Shown: piece by piece, positions 1 through 6,657 of the stretch
How positions within the stretch are numbered: position 1 is the stretch's first letter
How the letters are laid out: each line of letters starts with the position of its first letter
NCBI GenBank assembly: GCA_021848545.1
Contig: JAJZUL010000037.1
Coordinates: forward strand, 1 to 32,153
Length of the DNA: 32,153 bases
Reading direction: 5' to 3'
Origin: Pseudomonadota bacterium
Lineage (GTDB): Bacteria > Pseudomonadota > Alphaproteobacteria > Rhodospirillales > Magnetospirillaceae
Translations under genes and position numbers: made by a program
Notes under the pieces: generated by a model
The model's input: only the letters and a program-made list of their open reading frames with translations
Told to the model about the DNA's origin: nothing
Databases searched by the model: none

Positions 1-144
1 AGAGCCCGACCCGAAAATCGTCAGGGTGAGCCGAAAATGGCGGTTTTCGAGACCCGCAGCGGAGCGTACTTCATGTACGTGAGCAGCGGATGCGCAGAAA
101 ACCGCCATTTGCAGGCCGCCATGGCGATTTTCGGGTCGGGCTCT
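1..144 (+). repeat. 144-bp long-palindrome repeat, copy A (MITE/REP-like)
   Basis: Perfect 20-bp terminal inverted repeats lie at 1-20 (AGAGCCCGACCCGAAAATCG) and 125-144. Inside, AAAATGGCGGTTTTC (35-49 region) faces GAAAACCGCCATTT, and the apex is CGTAC-TTCAT-GTACG. Nearly the whole element can fold into one cruciform or RNA hairpin. A second copy of identical length lies inverted at 18094-18237. No ORF is encoded, so this would be a non-autonomous element. The left flank is outside the window, so a target duplication cannot be checked. Confidence 0.85.
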
Positions 145-204
145 AACAAACGTCCTTAACATCGCAACATATGCGGCTCTGCTAATGCACGCTAACCCAT
201 TGAA

Positions 205-239
205 AACAAGAAAAAGCCCCCGGCACGAAGCCGGGGGCT
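205..239 (-). terminator. Rho-independent terminator, minus strand
   Basis: A perfect 10-bp stem, AGCCCCCGGC (215-224) with GCCGGGGGCT (230-239) and a 5-nt loop, is followed on the minus strand by TTTTTCTTGTTTTC. No convincing minus-strand protein gene precedes it. It is best explained as the 3' end of a small RNA starting near 385. Confidence 0.7.
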
Positions 240-385
240 CAAGTTTAGGGAGGAAACGTCCAAGAAAGGCAGCAAGGGGATGGTCGGTGACCGCCCGTTT
301 GCTGCAGTGCAAAAGGTAGGGCGGATTACGCTGCGCCGCAAGAGGAAATCGGTGCTGTTTTTATGACTTTCGGCAAAAAATACGG
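207..385 (-). ncRNA. Candidate small RNA (~180 nt) with anti-Shine-Dalgarno-like motifs
   Basis: The minus strand has a sigma-70-like promoter (TTTACA at 420-415, 17-bp spacer, TAATAC at 397-392) and an intrinsic terminator ending near 205. The interval has no good ORF. The predicted transcript contains UUUCCUC and UUUCCUCCC, pyrimidine motifs resembling the anti-Shine-Dalgarno loops of several alphaproteobacterial sRNAs, and TTTGCACTGCAGCAAA, an imperfect palindrome. I do not recognise a known family; it does not look like 6S, tmRNA or SRP RNA. The call rests only on the promoter-terminator pair. The rest of 145-529 shows nothing else I can support. Confidence 0.35.
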
Positions 386-391
386 ACCTTT

Positions 392-420
392 GTATTAAGT
401 TCTTGTATTCCAAGTGTAAA
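392..420 (-). promoter_or_regulatory. Sigma-70-like promoter for the candidate sRNA
   Basis: Read on the minus strand: -35 TTTACA, exactly 17 bp, -10 TAATAC. Predicted start is near 385, about 145 bp upstream of the terminator stem. Confidence 0.4.
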
Positions 421-529
421 TCTATAGTTGTGTTTTGGCGGCATGGCCGCCTGCGTAGAGCGCTGGTGTTGTTGGCATAAACCATGCATTATCACGCCCC
501 GTGACAGGGGCGCGTGAAGGGGCGGCCTG

Positions 530-1366
530 ATGGAACCCAGGGGTATGGCGATGGCGAGCATGGCAAAGGCGGCGATGGCGGGATTGGTGGCGGTGTTGGC
601 CGCCGGTACGGCTTGGGCCACGCCGGGCGCCTTGCCGCCCAGCCAGGCTTGCGCCGCCCAGACCAGCCGTTACGAGACCGCCCTCGGCATCCCGCCGCAA
701 TTGCTCCATGCCATTTCCATCGTCGAATCGGGACGGTGGGATGCCGCCCGCCGGGCAATCATTGCCTGGCCCTGGACGGTATCGAGCGGGGGCAGGGGTC
801 AATTCTTTCCCACCAAGGCCCAGGCCATCGCCCAGGTCCGCCGGCTGCGGGCGAAGGGTATCCGCAATATCGATGTGGGCTGCATGCAGGTCAATCTCAG
901 CTACCATCCGAACGCCTTCGCCTCCCTCGACGCGGCGTTCACGCCGGCCACCAACGTCGCCTATGCCGCCCGTTTCCTGAAAGCCTTGTACAGCAGCACC
1001 GATCAATGGGCGCTGGCCGCTTCCTATTACCATTCCCAGACCCCGAGTCTGGCCGCCGCCTATCGCCGGCGCCTGATGAAGGTCTGGGGCGACATCGGCA
1101 CGGGCGAATATCGCCCGCCGGCCAGCATCATTCGCGAAGCGTCGCTGCCGGCCCTGCCGCCGATACCGGCCCTGCGGCCGCGGCCGGTTTCCCCGCAGGT
1201 GGCGGCCGTAAGCCGGTCCTGGGCCAGCCATAGCCGAAAGGTGCGGGCCGAGGCCGCCCGCATCGCCGCCGCCTATCGCAAGGCGACCCTGGCCGCCTAT
1301 GAGCAGCGTCAGGTGCATCTGGTGGACGCTTCCGATGACGGCGGGTCGTTCGGCGCCCCGTATTGA
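530..1366 (+). CDS. Exported lytic transglycosylase (SLT family)
   Basis: Predicted 278-residue periplasmic peptidoglycan lytic transglycosylase, which would cleave the MurNAc-GlcNAc glycan bond. The N-terminus has a hydrophobic signal segment (about residues 8-30) ending AWA. The SLT core follows: the catalytic glutamate sits in AISIVESGRW (about residue 67), and the GCMQVN motif and an AASYYHS segment match the fold. The C-terminal ~90 residues are proline- and alanine/arginine-rich and unlike any domain I know. GAAGGGG at 516-522 is about 7 nt before the 530 ATG and supports that start; ATGs at 545 and 560 are alternatives. It stands alone, with a 100-bp gap before otsB. It could serve a flagellar or secretion apparatus, as many single-domain SLT proteins do, but nothing nearby supports that. 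Confidence 0.8.
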   Translation: MEPRGMAMASMAKAAMAGLVAVLAAGTAWATPGALPPSQACAAQTSRYETALGIPPQLLHAISIVESGRWDAARRAIIAWPWTVSSGGRGQFFPTKAQAIAQVRRLRAKGIRNIDVGCMQVNLSYHPNAFASLDAAFTPATNVAYAARFLKALYSSTDQWALAASYYHSQTPSLAAAYRRRLMKVWGDIGTGEYRPPASIIREASLPALPPIPALRPRPVSPQVAAVSRSWASHSRKVRAEAARIAAAYRKATLAAYEQRQVHLVDASDDGGSFGAPY

Positions 1367-1466
1367 CGCCGCGCGGCGGTCGCATTCAAACTCTCCAAAA
1401 CCGCCTGTCGTCCCCATATAGGCAACGGAACGGTTCTTTGATGCCGCTTTTCCGGGTCGTTTTGTC

Positions 1467-2234
1467 ATGTCCGATGTCCGTCCGCCGCCGCCCGCCGCCG
1501 ATTGGGCGTGGTTTCTCGATGTCGATGGCACGCTGATTCACATCGCGGCCACGCCCTCGGGCATCTCCATTCCCGCCGCCGTGCCGGCTTTGCTGACGGC
1601 GTTGTCCGCCCGCTATGGGGGCGCGGTGGCGCTGGTATCGGGACGGACGGTGGAAAACCTGCATCGGCTGATGGCGCCGTACCGCCCGGCCGCCGCCGGC
1701 TTGCACGGGCTGGAGCGGGTGACCGCCGACGGTCGCGTGGTGCGGCCCGAGGTCGCGGCGGGGCTGGACGAAATCCGCGCCGATTTGAGCGCCATCGCCG
1801 GAGGGGGGATTTTGCTGGAGGATAAGGGGCTGGCTCTGGCGGTGCATTACCGCCAGGCACCCGATCGCGAGGCCGAAGTGCTGGACGCGGTGACCAGGGC
1901 GGCGATCACCCATTCCGGCTTTCGCATGCAGGCCGGCAAAATGGTGGCCGAGATCGGTCCGGCGGGGTTCGACAAGGGGGCGGCGGTTCGCGCCTTCATG
2001 GACGAGCCGCCGTTTCAGGGCCGGCTTCCCGTGTTCATCGGCGACGACGTCACCGACGAGTACGGGTTCGAGGCCGTCAACGCCTTGGGCGGCATATCGG
2101 TTCTGGTCGGGCCGGCGCGGCCCAGTGCCGCCCGCTATCGTCTGAGCGACGTGGAGGAATGTCTGGCGTGGCTGGGCGAAGCCGCGGGGGTGCTTCCGGA
2201 CCGGGACGATGCTCCTCGCCGTCGTCGTCGGTGA
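1467..2234 (+). CDS. otsB: Trehalose-6-phosphate phosphatase
   Basis: Cytosolic HAD-superfamily phosphatase of 255 residues that would dephosphorylate trehalose-6-phosphate, the last step of OtsAB trehalose synthesis used in osmoprotection. Motif I is FLDVDGTL (near residue 18) with the nucleophile and acid/base aspartates; motif IV is FIGDDVTDEYGFEAV (about residues 190-205), typical of OtsB. Length is normal for the family. No otsA is in the window, so the synthase must be elsewhere if the pathway is complete. The 1467 ATG has no clear Shine-Dalgarno sequence but leaves only 16 residues before motif I, so it cannot be far wrong. The next gene, rpmJ, is convergent. Confidence 0.9.
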   Translation: MSDVRPPPPAADWAWFLDVDGTLIHIAATPSGISIPAAVPALLTALSARYGGAVALVSGRTVENLHRLMAPYRPAAAGLHGLERVTADGRVVRPEVAAGLDEIRADLSAIAGGGILLEDKGLALAVHYRQAPDREAEVLDAVTRAAITHSGFRMQAGKMVAEIGPAGFDKGAAVRAFMDEPPFQGRLPVFIGDDVTDEYGFEAVNALGGISVLVGPARPSAARYRLSDVEECLAWLGEAAGVLPDRDDAPRRRRR

Positions 2235-2253
2235 TGCTGGCGCGCAAAACGAA

Positions 2254-2275
2254 ACCGCGCCGAATGCGGCGCGGT
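2254..2275 (-). terminator. Terminator of rpmJ (minus)
   Basis: Stem ACCGCGCCG (2254-2262) pairs with CGGCGCGGT (2267-2275) around a 4-nt loop. On the minus strand it is followed by TTTCGTTTTG. A second hairpin without a T-run, CCGTCCC/GGGACGG at 2302-2322, lies between it and rpmJ. The arrangement separates convergent otsB and rpmJ. Confidence 0.6.
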
Positions 2276-2330
2276 ACGGTACGACAAATCCGTGGTGGTG
2301 GCCGTCCCGAATAAAGGGACGGCGCCGGCT

Positions 2331-2456
2331 TCAGCCCTGGCGGGCCTTGTAGCGCGGATTGGTCTTGTTGATGACGTAGACCCGGCCCTTGCGACGAACC
2401 ACACGGCAATTCTTGTCACGCAGTTTGGCCGATTTCAGAGAATTGCGGATCTTCAT
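2331..2456 (-). CDS. rpmJ: 50S ribosomal protein L36 (zinc-free type)
   Basis: A 41-residue gene short enough to be missed by length cut-offs. The product begins [17 protein letters not shown] and ends NPRYKARQG, the alphaproteobacterial L36 pattern: basic, with the (K/R)xKGR(V/L)YVI core. Only one cysteine (residue 17) is present, so the zinc ribbon of E. coli RpmJ (CxxC with further C and H ligands) is absent; this is the C-minus form. Its own promoter and terminator are visible, so it is a single-gene unit outside any ribosomal operon, as is usual for this form in alphaproteobacteria. Confidence 0.93.
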   Translation of the reverse strand: MKIRNSLKSAKLRDKNCRVVRRKGRVYVINKTNPRYKARQG

Positions 2457-2531
2457 GGAACTGGCTCTTCGTTCAGGTTGTTTTCGTCGTTCAGCGCGTT
2501 CCGTGAAACAGGTCCGGGCCGAGAAGCGGCG

Positions 2532-2560
2532 AAATTAGGGAAAGCCGTGTCGTCTGTCAA
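2532..2560 (-). promoter_or_regulatory. rpmJ promoter
   Basis: Minus strand: perfect -35 TTGACA (2560-2555), 17-bp spacer, -10 TAATTT (2537-2532), with the predicted start about 70 nt before the rpmJ ATG. The quality of the -35 suits a ribosomal protein gene. Confidence 0.6.
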
Positions 2561-2654
2561 TGGCTCGATGGCGGAATTTCTCCGCTTTTTCGCCGTGGCT
2601 TGAACGGTCGCCACGGTTTCGCCGGCCGGCGGGACCGGCTATGATGCGACCGCG

Positions 2655-3440
2655 ATGAGTTCCAGCCCCTCCGCTTTGCCGCCTTTTCCTCCCTTCGAGA
2701 TCGCCCGCGGGGCGAAGGACGCGCGGCTTTTGGTGATCTGCGATCATGCCTCGGCGGCGATCCCGGCCGATCTGGGCGATCTCGGGGTGGCTCCCGACAT
2801 GCGTTACGCCCATATCGCCTGGGATATCGGCGCCGCCGCCGTGACCCGGCTTCTGGCGCGCCGGCTGGCCTGCCCGGCGGTCCTGTCGGGCGCGTCGCGG
2901 CTGGTGGTCGATTGCAATCGTCCCCTGGGCCATCCGCAATCGATGCCGGCTTGTTCCGCCGGGGTGCCGATACCCGGCAATCGCCACCTGGACGAGGCCG
3001 CAATCGCCGCCCGCGCCGAGGCGTGGTTTACGCCCTATCACCGGGCGGTCGAGGCGGAAGTGGCCCGTCTGCGGCGAAATGGCGGCGTGCCGGCGGTGAT
3101 CTCGATCCACAGTTTCACGCCGGTCATGGAGGGGTTCGAGCGGCCCTGGCATGTGGGGGTGTTGTGGAACAGGGACCCCCGGTTGGCGGAACCGGCCTTG
3201 CGTGGTTTGAGCCGGCGCGGCGATCTGGTGGTGGGCGACAATCAGCCCTATTCGGGCAGGACCATGAATTATTCCCTGGATATTCATGCCGGCGCCGCCG
3301 GCCTGCCCCATGTGTCGTTCGAGCTGCGCCAGGACCTGCTGACCGGGGCGGCCGACGCCGAGCGCTGGGCCGATCTGCTGGCCGACGTGCTGGCGCCGTC
3401 CCTGGCCGATCCCGGCCTGTACCGCGCCCGGATTTATTGA
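2655..3440 (+). CDS. N-formylglutamate amidohydrolase-family protein
   Basis: A 261-residue protein of the N-formylglutamate deformylase family (FGase, PF05013), zinc-dependent amidohydrolases that release glutamate and formate in one route of histidine degradation. Family features seen are the early LLVICDHAS segment (about residues 25-33, with the metal-binding D-H), VVDCNRP (about 84-90), AVISIHSFTPVM (about 145-157, with the active-site histidine) and the C-terminal HVSFELRQDL. Length is normal. No hut genes are nearby, and many FGase-fold proteins lie outside Hut loci, so the physiological substrate is uncertain. The 2655 ATG lacks a clear Shine-Dalgarno sequence. The next gene starts 107 bp downstream with its own leader. 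Confidence 0.75.
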   Translation: MSSSPSALPPFPPFEIARGAKDARLLVICDHASAAIPADLGDLGVAPDMRYAHIAWDIGAAAVTRLLARRLACPAVLSGASRLVVDCNRPLGHPQSMPACSAGVPIPGNRHLDEAAIAARAEAWFTPYHRAVEAEVARLRRNGGVPAVISIHSFTPVMEGFERPWHVGVLWNRDPRLAEPALRGLSRRGDLVVGDNQPYSGRTMNYSLDIHAGAAGLPHVSFELRQDLLTGAADAERWADLLADVLAPSLADPGLYRARIY

Positions 3441-3450
3441 GGGCGTCGGC

Positions 3451-3477
3451 TGTTACGCTTCGTCACAGCTTTTTACG
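3451..3477 (+). promoter_or_regulatory. Possible response-regulator site before the Spy-like gene
   Basis: TGTTACG-CTT-CGTCACA (3451-3467) is an inverted repeat with one mismatch, and TTACG recurs at 3473-3477. Envelope-stress regulators often bind such TTAC half-sites upstream of spy/cpxP-type genes. Position and symmetry are observed; the regulator is conjecture. Confidence 0.25.
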
Positions 3478-3547
3478 GAGGATGACACAGGGCCGACACA
3501 CGGGGCCGCTAAAGTGTCAGTCAGTCGTAAATCACGAGGTGACGACC

Positions 3548-4060
3548 ATGAAAAAACGCTTTTCCGTCGCAGCGGCGGCGATCCTGTCGGTCCTGGTCGT
3601 GGGGGGTGGGGCCGCTCTGGCCGCCCAGGACGTCAAACCCCCGGTTCCATCGGCGCCGCCTTATTTCCATGGCGGGCATCATGGTTGGGGCCATCACCAC
3701 TCGCCCTACTTGCGCATGTGCCGCGATTTCAATGCCCATATGGCCGGCATGCTGGCGTATGACCGGGTGAAGCTTGGCATCACCGATGCCCAGCGCCCGG
3801 CCTGGAGGACCCTGGTGCATTCGCTGGAGCAAGCCCAGAAACCCATACGCGCGGCCTGTGCCGATCTGTCCCACCGGCCGGCGGCCCAGACCCTTCCCGG
3901 ACGGCTGGAACAGGGTCAGAAAATGGCCGAGGCGCGGGTGGAATCCATGCGCATGGCCGTCCCCGCCATCGCCAAATTCTATCGGACCCTGACGCCGGCC
4001 CAGAAACATATCGCCGATCGTCTGGCCCATGGCCGGGGCGGTTATCACCGGCACTGGTGA
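3548..4060 (+). CDS. Spy/CpxP-like periplasmic LTXXQ-motif protein
   Basis: A 170-residue secreted protein. The start is fixed by ATGAAAAAACGC at 3548 preceded by GAGGTG at about 3535, and by a classic signal peptide (KKR, hydrophobic stretch, cleavage near ALAA at ~25). The mature N-terminus is rich in histidine (HGGHHGWGHHH, about residues 38-48), which suggests metal binding. An all-helical region follows and ends with FYRTLTPAQKHIADRL, the LTxxQ signature of the Spy/CpxP family (PF07813). Known members are periplasmic chaperones or metal- and envelope-stress sensors. The reading frame is open well upstream, into the preceding gene, but nothing there supports an earlier start. It is monocistronic as far as can be seen. 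Confidence 0.8.
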   Translation: MKKRFSVAAAAILSVLVVGGGAALAAQDVKPPVPSAPPYFHGGHHGWGHHHSPYLRMCRDFNAHMAGMLAYDRVKLGITDAQRPAWRTLVHSLEQAQKPIRAACADLSHRPAAQTLPGRLEQGQKMAEARVESMRMAVPAIAKFYRTLTPAQKHIADRLAHGRGGYHRHW

Positions 4061-4194
4061 TCCCTGGCCGCCGTCGTCGGCCGTTGAAGTTCCAGGGCGA
4101 TCGGGCGAAGCCGGTCGCCCTGGTGGAAGTTCGCTTGCCAGCGGCTGGCGGTCGTGGCTATGGTCTGGCCGATTTTCCAGTCATGGGGACCGCA

Positions 4195-4470
4195 ATGGAC
4201 GACGACCAGACCAATACCGAAGGCGGCAATACCATCGGCGGAATCGCCGCCGAGGCGTTGCGCCAGGCGATCGAACGCATCGAGCGCCTGGAAGAGGAGA
4301 AAAAGGCGCTTTCGGACGATATCAAGGAAGTCTACGGCCAGGCCAAGGCCCAGGGCTTCGACCCCAAGATCATCCGCCAGATCGTTCGCATGCGGAAAAT
4401 GGAAGAGGCCGAGCGCGAAGAGACCGAACAGCTTCTCGACCTGTACAAGGCCGCCATCGGCATGGCGTGA
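4195..4470 (+). CDS. gapR: GapR-family nucleoid-associated protein (DUF2312)
   Basis: A 91-residue protein matching alphaproteobacterial GapR, which in Caulobacter binds overtwisted AT-rich DNA ahead of replication forks and assists topoisomerases. Family sequence is clear: IERIERLEEEKKALSDDIKEV (coiled coil, about residues 26-46), QAKAQGFDPKIIRQIVRMRKM (DNA-binding helices, ~49-69) and the terminal LLDLYKAAIGMA. The 4195 ATG (MDDDQ) fits family length; an in-frame ATG at 4183 would add four residues. The open frame extends farther upstream without support. A palindromic element begins 30 bp after the stop codon. Confidence 0.92.
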   Translation: MDDDQTNTEGGNTIGGIAAEALRQAIERIERLEEEKKALSDDIKEVYGQAKAQGFDPKIIRQIVRMRKMEEAEREETEQLLDLYKAAIGMA

Positions 4471-4500
4471 CGGGGCTGGCCCCGTCGGCCCTGAATCGCC

Positions 4501-4667
4501 CTAGCCCGATCTATTCACGGTTCCGGCGGGCGCTGGCTTGGTCTTTGATCCGCCTGGGCTTTTTGCGGCCTTGCCAATACCCCGGTATTGGCGGCGTCCG
4601 CGAAAAATCCCATCCAAATCAAATCCCTGCGCCATCACCTCGCGGCCCCATGAATAGATCGGGCTAG
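4501..4667. repeat. 167-bp inverted-repeat element (MITE-like) abutting folB
   Basis: Perfect 17-bp terminal inverted repeats: CTAGCCCGATCTATTCA at 4501-4517 and its reverse complement at 4651-4667. The ends may instead be read as a CTAG target duplication flanking 13-bp repeats (CCCGATCTATTCA). The centre contains GCCAATACC-CC-GGTATTGGC, a second perfect hairpin. No ORF is present. The outer CTAG supplies the TAG stop codon of folB (4664-4666). It is unrelated in sequence to the 144-bp repeat at 1-144. Confidence 0.75.
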
Positions 4668-5050
4668 CTCCGCCGGCGCTCGATCTCGATCCCGACCGAG
4701 GCCGCCTCGGCGTAGACGTCGAGCTTTTCGATGCGAATTCTGACCGATTGCACCCGCCGGTCGTCCAGGCAAAGGGCGGCGATGCCCTCGGCCAGGGTTT
4801 CGACCAGATTGATGTGGCCGCCCGCGATCAGGCACTTGATGCCGGTGATGACGTCCTCGTACGACACCACGTTGGCGATATCGTCGTCGAGCGGGCCGGG
4901 GCTTTCCAGAACCGCCATATCCACATTGACGCGGATGCGCTGGGGGGCCAGGCGTTCGTGGTCGTGGATGCCGATCGAACACATCAGCAGCAGATCGGTC
5001 ACCAGAATGCGATACATCCGGCCGTGGCCGGAAAGGGAATGTCCGTTCAT
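4664..5050 (-). CDS. folB: Dihydroneopterin aldolase
   Basis: Folate-pathway enzyme converting 7,8-dihydroneopterin to 6-hydroxymethyl-7,8-dihydropterin. The FolB fold is visible: LLLMCSIGIHDHERLAPQRI (active-site glutamate in the GxxxxER region), VSYEDVITGIK and HINLVETLAEGIAALCL with the catalytic-site residues. The ORF is 128 residues; the ATG at 5050 or the internal one near 5017 (MYRILVTDLL) are both possible, and the latter gives the usual ~117 residues. It sits directly downstream of folK on the same strand (7-bp gap), so the two act in sequence and are probably co-transcribed. The stop codon is contributed by the terminal repeat of the 4501-4667 element, so the original 3' end may have been altered. 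Confidence 0.88.
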   Translation of the reverse strand: MNGHSLSGHGRMYRILVTDLLLMCSIGIHDHERLAPQRIRVNVDMAVLESPGPLDDDIANVVSYEDVITGIKCLIAGGHINLVETLAEGIAALCLDDRRVQSVRIRIEKLDVYAEAASVGIEIERRRS

Positions 5051-5057
5051 GGCCGTC

Positions 5058-5591
5058 TCAACCGGATAGGGCGGCCTTGGGGGCCTCGCCTCTTTCGACG
5101 TCCCATACCGATTCGGCCATCATCAGGATATCGTCGTCGGGCGGCAGGGCCGCCAGCAGGTCGGAAACGGTCCGATCCGTGGACGGAAGGATCGCGGCGG
5201 CGGCGATGTCGGCCAGCGGCGCCAGGACGAACCGGCGCTCGGCCATGCGCGGATGGGGGACGGTCAAATCCGCCTCGTCCACGATCCGGTCGGCATAAAG
5301 CAGGATGTCGATATCGATGACCCGGGGACCCCAACGCAGGTTGCGGACCCGCCCCAGACGGTTTTCCACCCCCTGGATATGGGTCAGAAGCGTCCGCGGC
5401 GCCAGATCGGTACGGGCGCGGACCGCCATATTGAGGAAACGGGGCTGATCGGTGACATGGACCGGGGCGGTTTCATAGACCCTGGACGTGGCCTCGATAA
5501 CGCAGAAATCCGCCAGGCCGCGTATGGCGTCCTGAAGATAGGCGAAACGGTCGCCGATATTGCCGCCCAAACCGAAATAGGTTGTCGCCAT
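5058..5591 (-). CDS. folK: HPPK: 2-amino-4-hydroxy-6-hydroxymethyldihydropteridine diphosphokinase
   Basis: Transfers pyrophosphate from ATP to 6-hydroxymethyldihydropterin, the step after FolB. Seen: the N-terminal YFGLGGNIGDR, ETAPVHVTDQPRFLNMAVRA, the hallmark RWGPRVIDIDILLYAD (metal-binding aspartates) and PHPRMAERRFVLAPLADI. The start chosen is the ATG at 5591 (MATTYFGLGG), which places the GLGGNIGDR motif at the family position. ATGs at 5603, 5633 and 5639 would add up to 16 residues without resemblance to the family. About 177 residues, normal for HPPK. It is followed by folB, while folP lies 11 kb away behind ftsH. Confidence 0.9.
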   Translation of the reverse strand: MATTYFGLGGNIGDRFAYLQDAIRGLADFCVIEATSRVYETAPVHVTDQPRFLNMAVRARTDLAPRTLLTHIQGVENRLGRVRNLRWGPRVIDIDILLYADRIVDEADLTVPHPRMAERRFVLAPLADIAAAAILPSTDRTVSDLLAALPPDDDILMMAESVWDVERGEAPKAALSG

Positions 5592-5752
5592 CCTGAAATC
5601 CATTCCTTGGATCGGGACGCGGATTTTCCGCATCACCATCCAGCCGTTCCGTACCCGCCTCTAAACCTTTCAATTAGAGAACGATTCGGACACCGGATCG
5701 CGCTCTGGAAAGGGCGCACCTTCCCTCAGAACGGTGGCGGATACAAGGGGGC

Positions 5753-6427
5753 TCAGGGAAAGTTCGATTCGGGCAGTGAATCGACCCAGCCCGACGACAT
5801 GGCGATGCGGACCGCCTGGGCGCGGTTGGCGGCGCCGATCTTGCGGTAGACGTTGCGGAGATGGACCTTGATGGTGATCTCCTGCAATTCCAGGGCGATG
5901 GCGATTTCCTTGTTGGTCCGCCCCTCCACCAGAAGCGCCAGGATCTCCGCCTCGCGCCGCGACAATTTGTCGAACGGGGCGGGCGTGCCCTGGGGTCTGA
6001 TGACGGGCGCCAGCGGTTGCGTCTGGCCGTCGTCGAAAAACGTGCTGGACGGCAGGTAGGTTTCCCCCGACAGCACCAGTCTCAGCGCATTGACCATGGC
6101 CGTGCCCGATACCGTTTTGGGGATGAAGCCGGACGCCCCCGCCTGAACCGCCGCCGCCACATGGTCGCGGCTGGAAAACCCCGAGACGATCACCACCGGG
6201 ATGTCCGGGCAGGACTGTTTCAGTTTGCTCAATCCCTCCAGGCCGTTCATGCCCGGCATCATCAAATCCAGCAGGATCAGACCCAGATTGGTCGCCCCGG
6301 CCACCGCCGCCATGGCCTCTCCGATCGTCGCCGCGTCCAGAATTTCGACGTCGGGCGCCAATTCGGCGAGAAACGGCTTCAGGCCGTCCCGTACCAGCTT
6401 GTGGTCGTCAGCCACCACGATTTGCAT
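5753..6427 (-). CDS. NarL/FixJ-type response regulator (REC-LuxR HTH)
   Basis: A 224-residue DNA-binding response regulator. The receiver domain (about 1-120) has the acidic pair in VVADDHK (D6-D7), phospho-acceptor D54 in LLDLMMPGMNG and K104 in FIPKTVSG. The LuxR/GerE helix-turn-helix is at about 153-215 (LSRREAEILALLVEGRTNKEIA). The start at 6427 is supported by GGAGAA seven nt upstream; an in-frame ATG at 6442 is possible. It lies downstream of the hybrid kinase on the same strand, separated by 230 bp and served by its own promoter (6584-6612). It is the likely output partner of that kinase, but this is inferred from proximity only. Confidence 0.9.
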   Translation of the reverse strand: MQIVVADDHKLVRDGLKPFLAELAPDVEILDAATIGEAMAAVAGATNLGLILLDLMMPGMNGLEGLSKLKQSCPDIPVVIVSGFSSRDHVAAAVQAGASGFIPKTVSGTAMVNALRLVLSGETYLPSSTFFDDGQTQPLAPVIRPQGTPAPFDKLSRREAEILALLVEGRTNKEIAIALELQEITIKVHLRNVYRKIGAANRAQAVRIAMSSGWVDSLPESNFP

Positions 6428-6583
6428 CGGCGCATTCTCCATCATCGGCAACACCCGCCGTCCCACATGGCCGCGGCCGGCGCCCGATTCCGGCCGAACC
6501 GGTCATCCGGTGGATTAGCCGGTATGCATAAAAACAGAGCGGACGATATTGCCCATGTCCCAGCCGTATTACCACGCCGCCGG

Positions 6584-6612
6584 AGTATATTCACAACTAT
6601 CGACGTTAACAA
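6584..6612 (-). promoter_or_regulatory. Promoter of the response-regulator gene
   Basis: Minus strand: -35 TTGTTA (6612-6607), 17-bp spacer, -10 TATACT (6589-6584), about 155 bp ahead of the response-regulator start. It suggests the regulator can be made independently of the kinase. Confidence 0.5.
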
Positions 6613-6657
6613 ACGGAAGCGTTCAGCCCCATTGAATTTTTGCGATTCGAGACGACG

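Noticed and set aside
192-485. A 97-codon minus-strand ORF in the first intergenic region
   Set aside because: It reads through a strong terminator and has no family resemblance. A small RNA explains the signals better.
1367-1378. CGCCGCGCGGCG palindrome after the transglycosylase as a terminator
   Set aside because: It has almost no loop and no T-run; chance is likely in GC-rich sequence.
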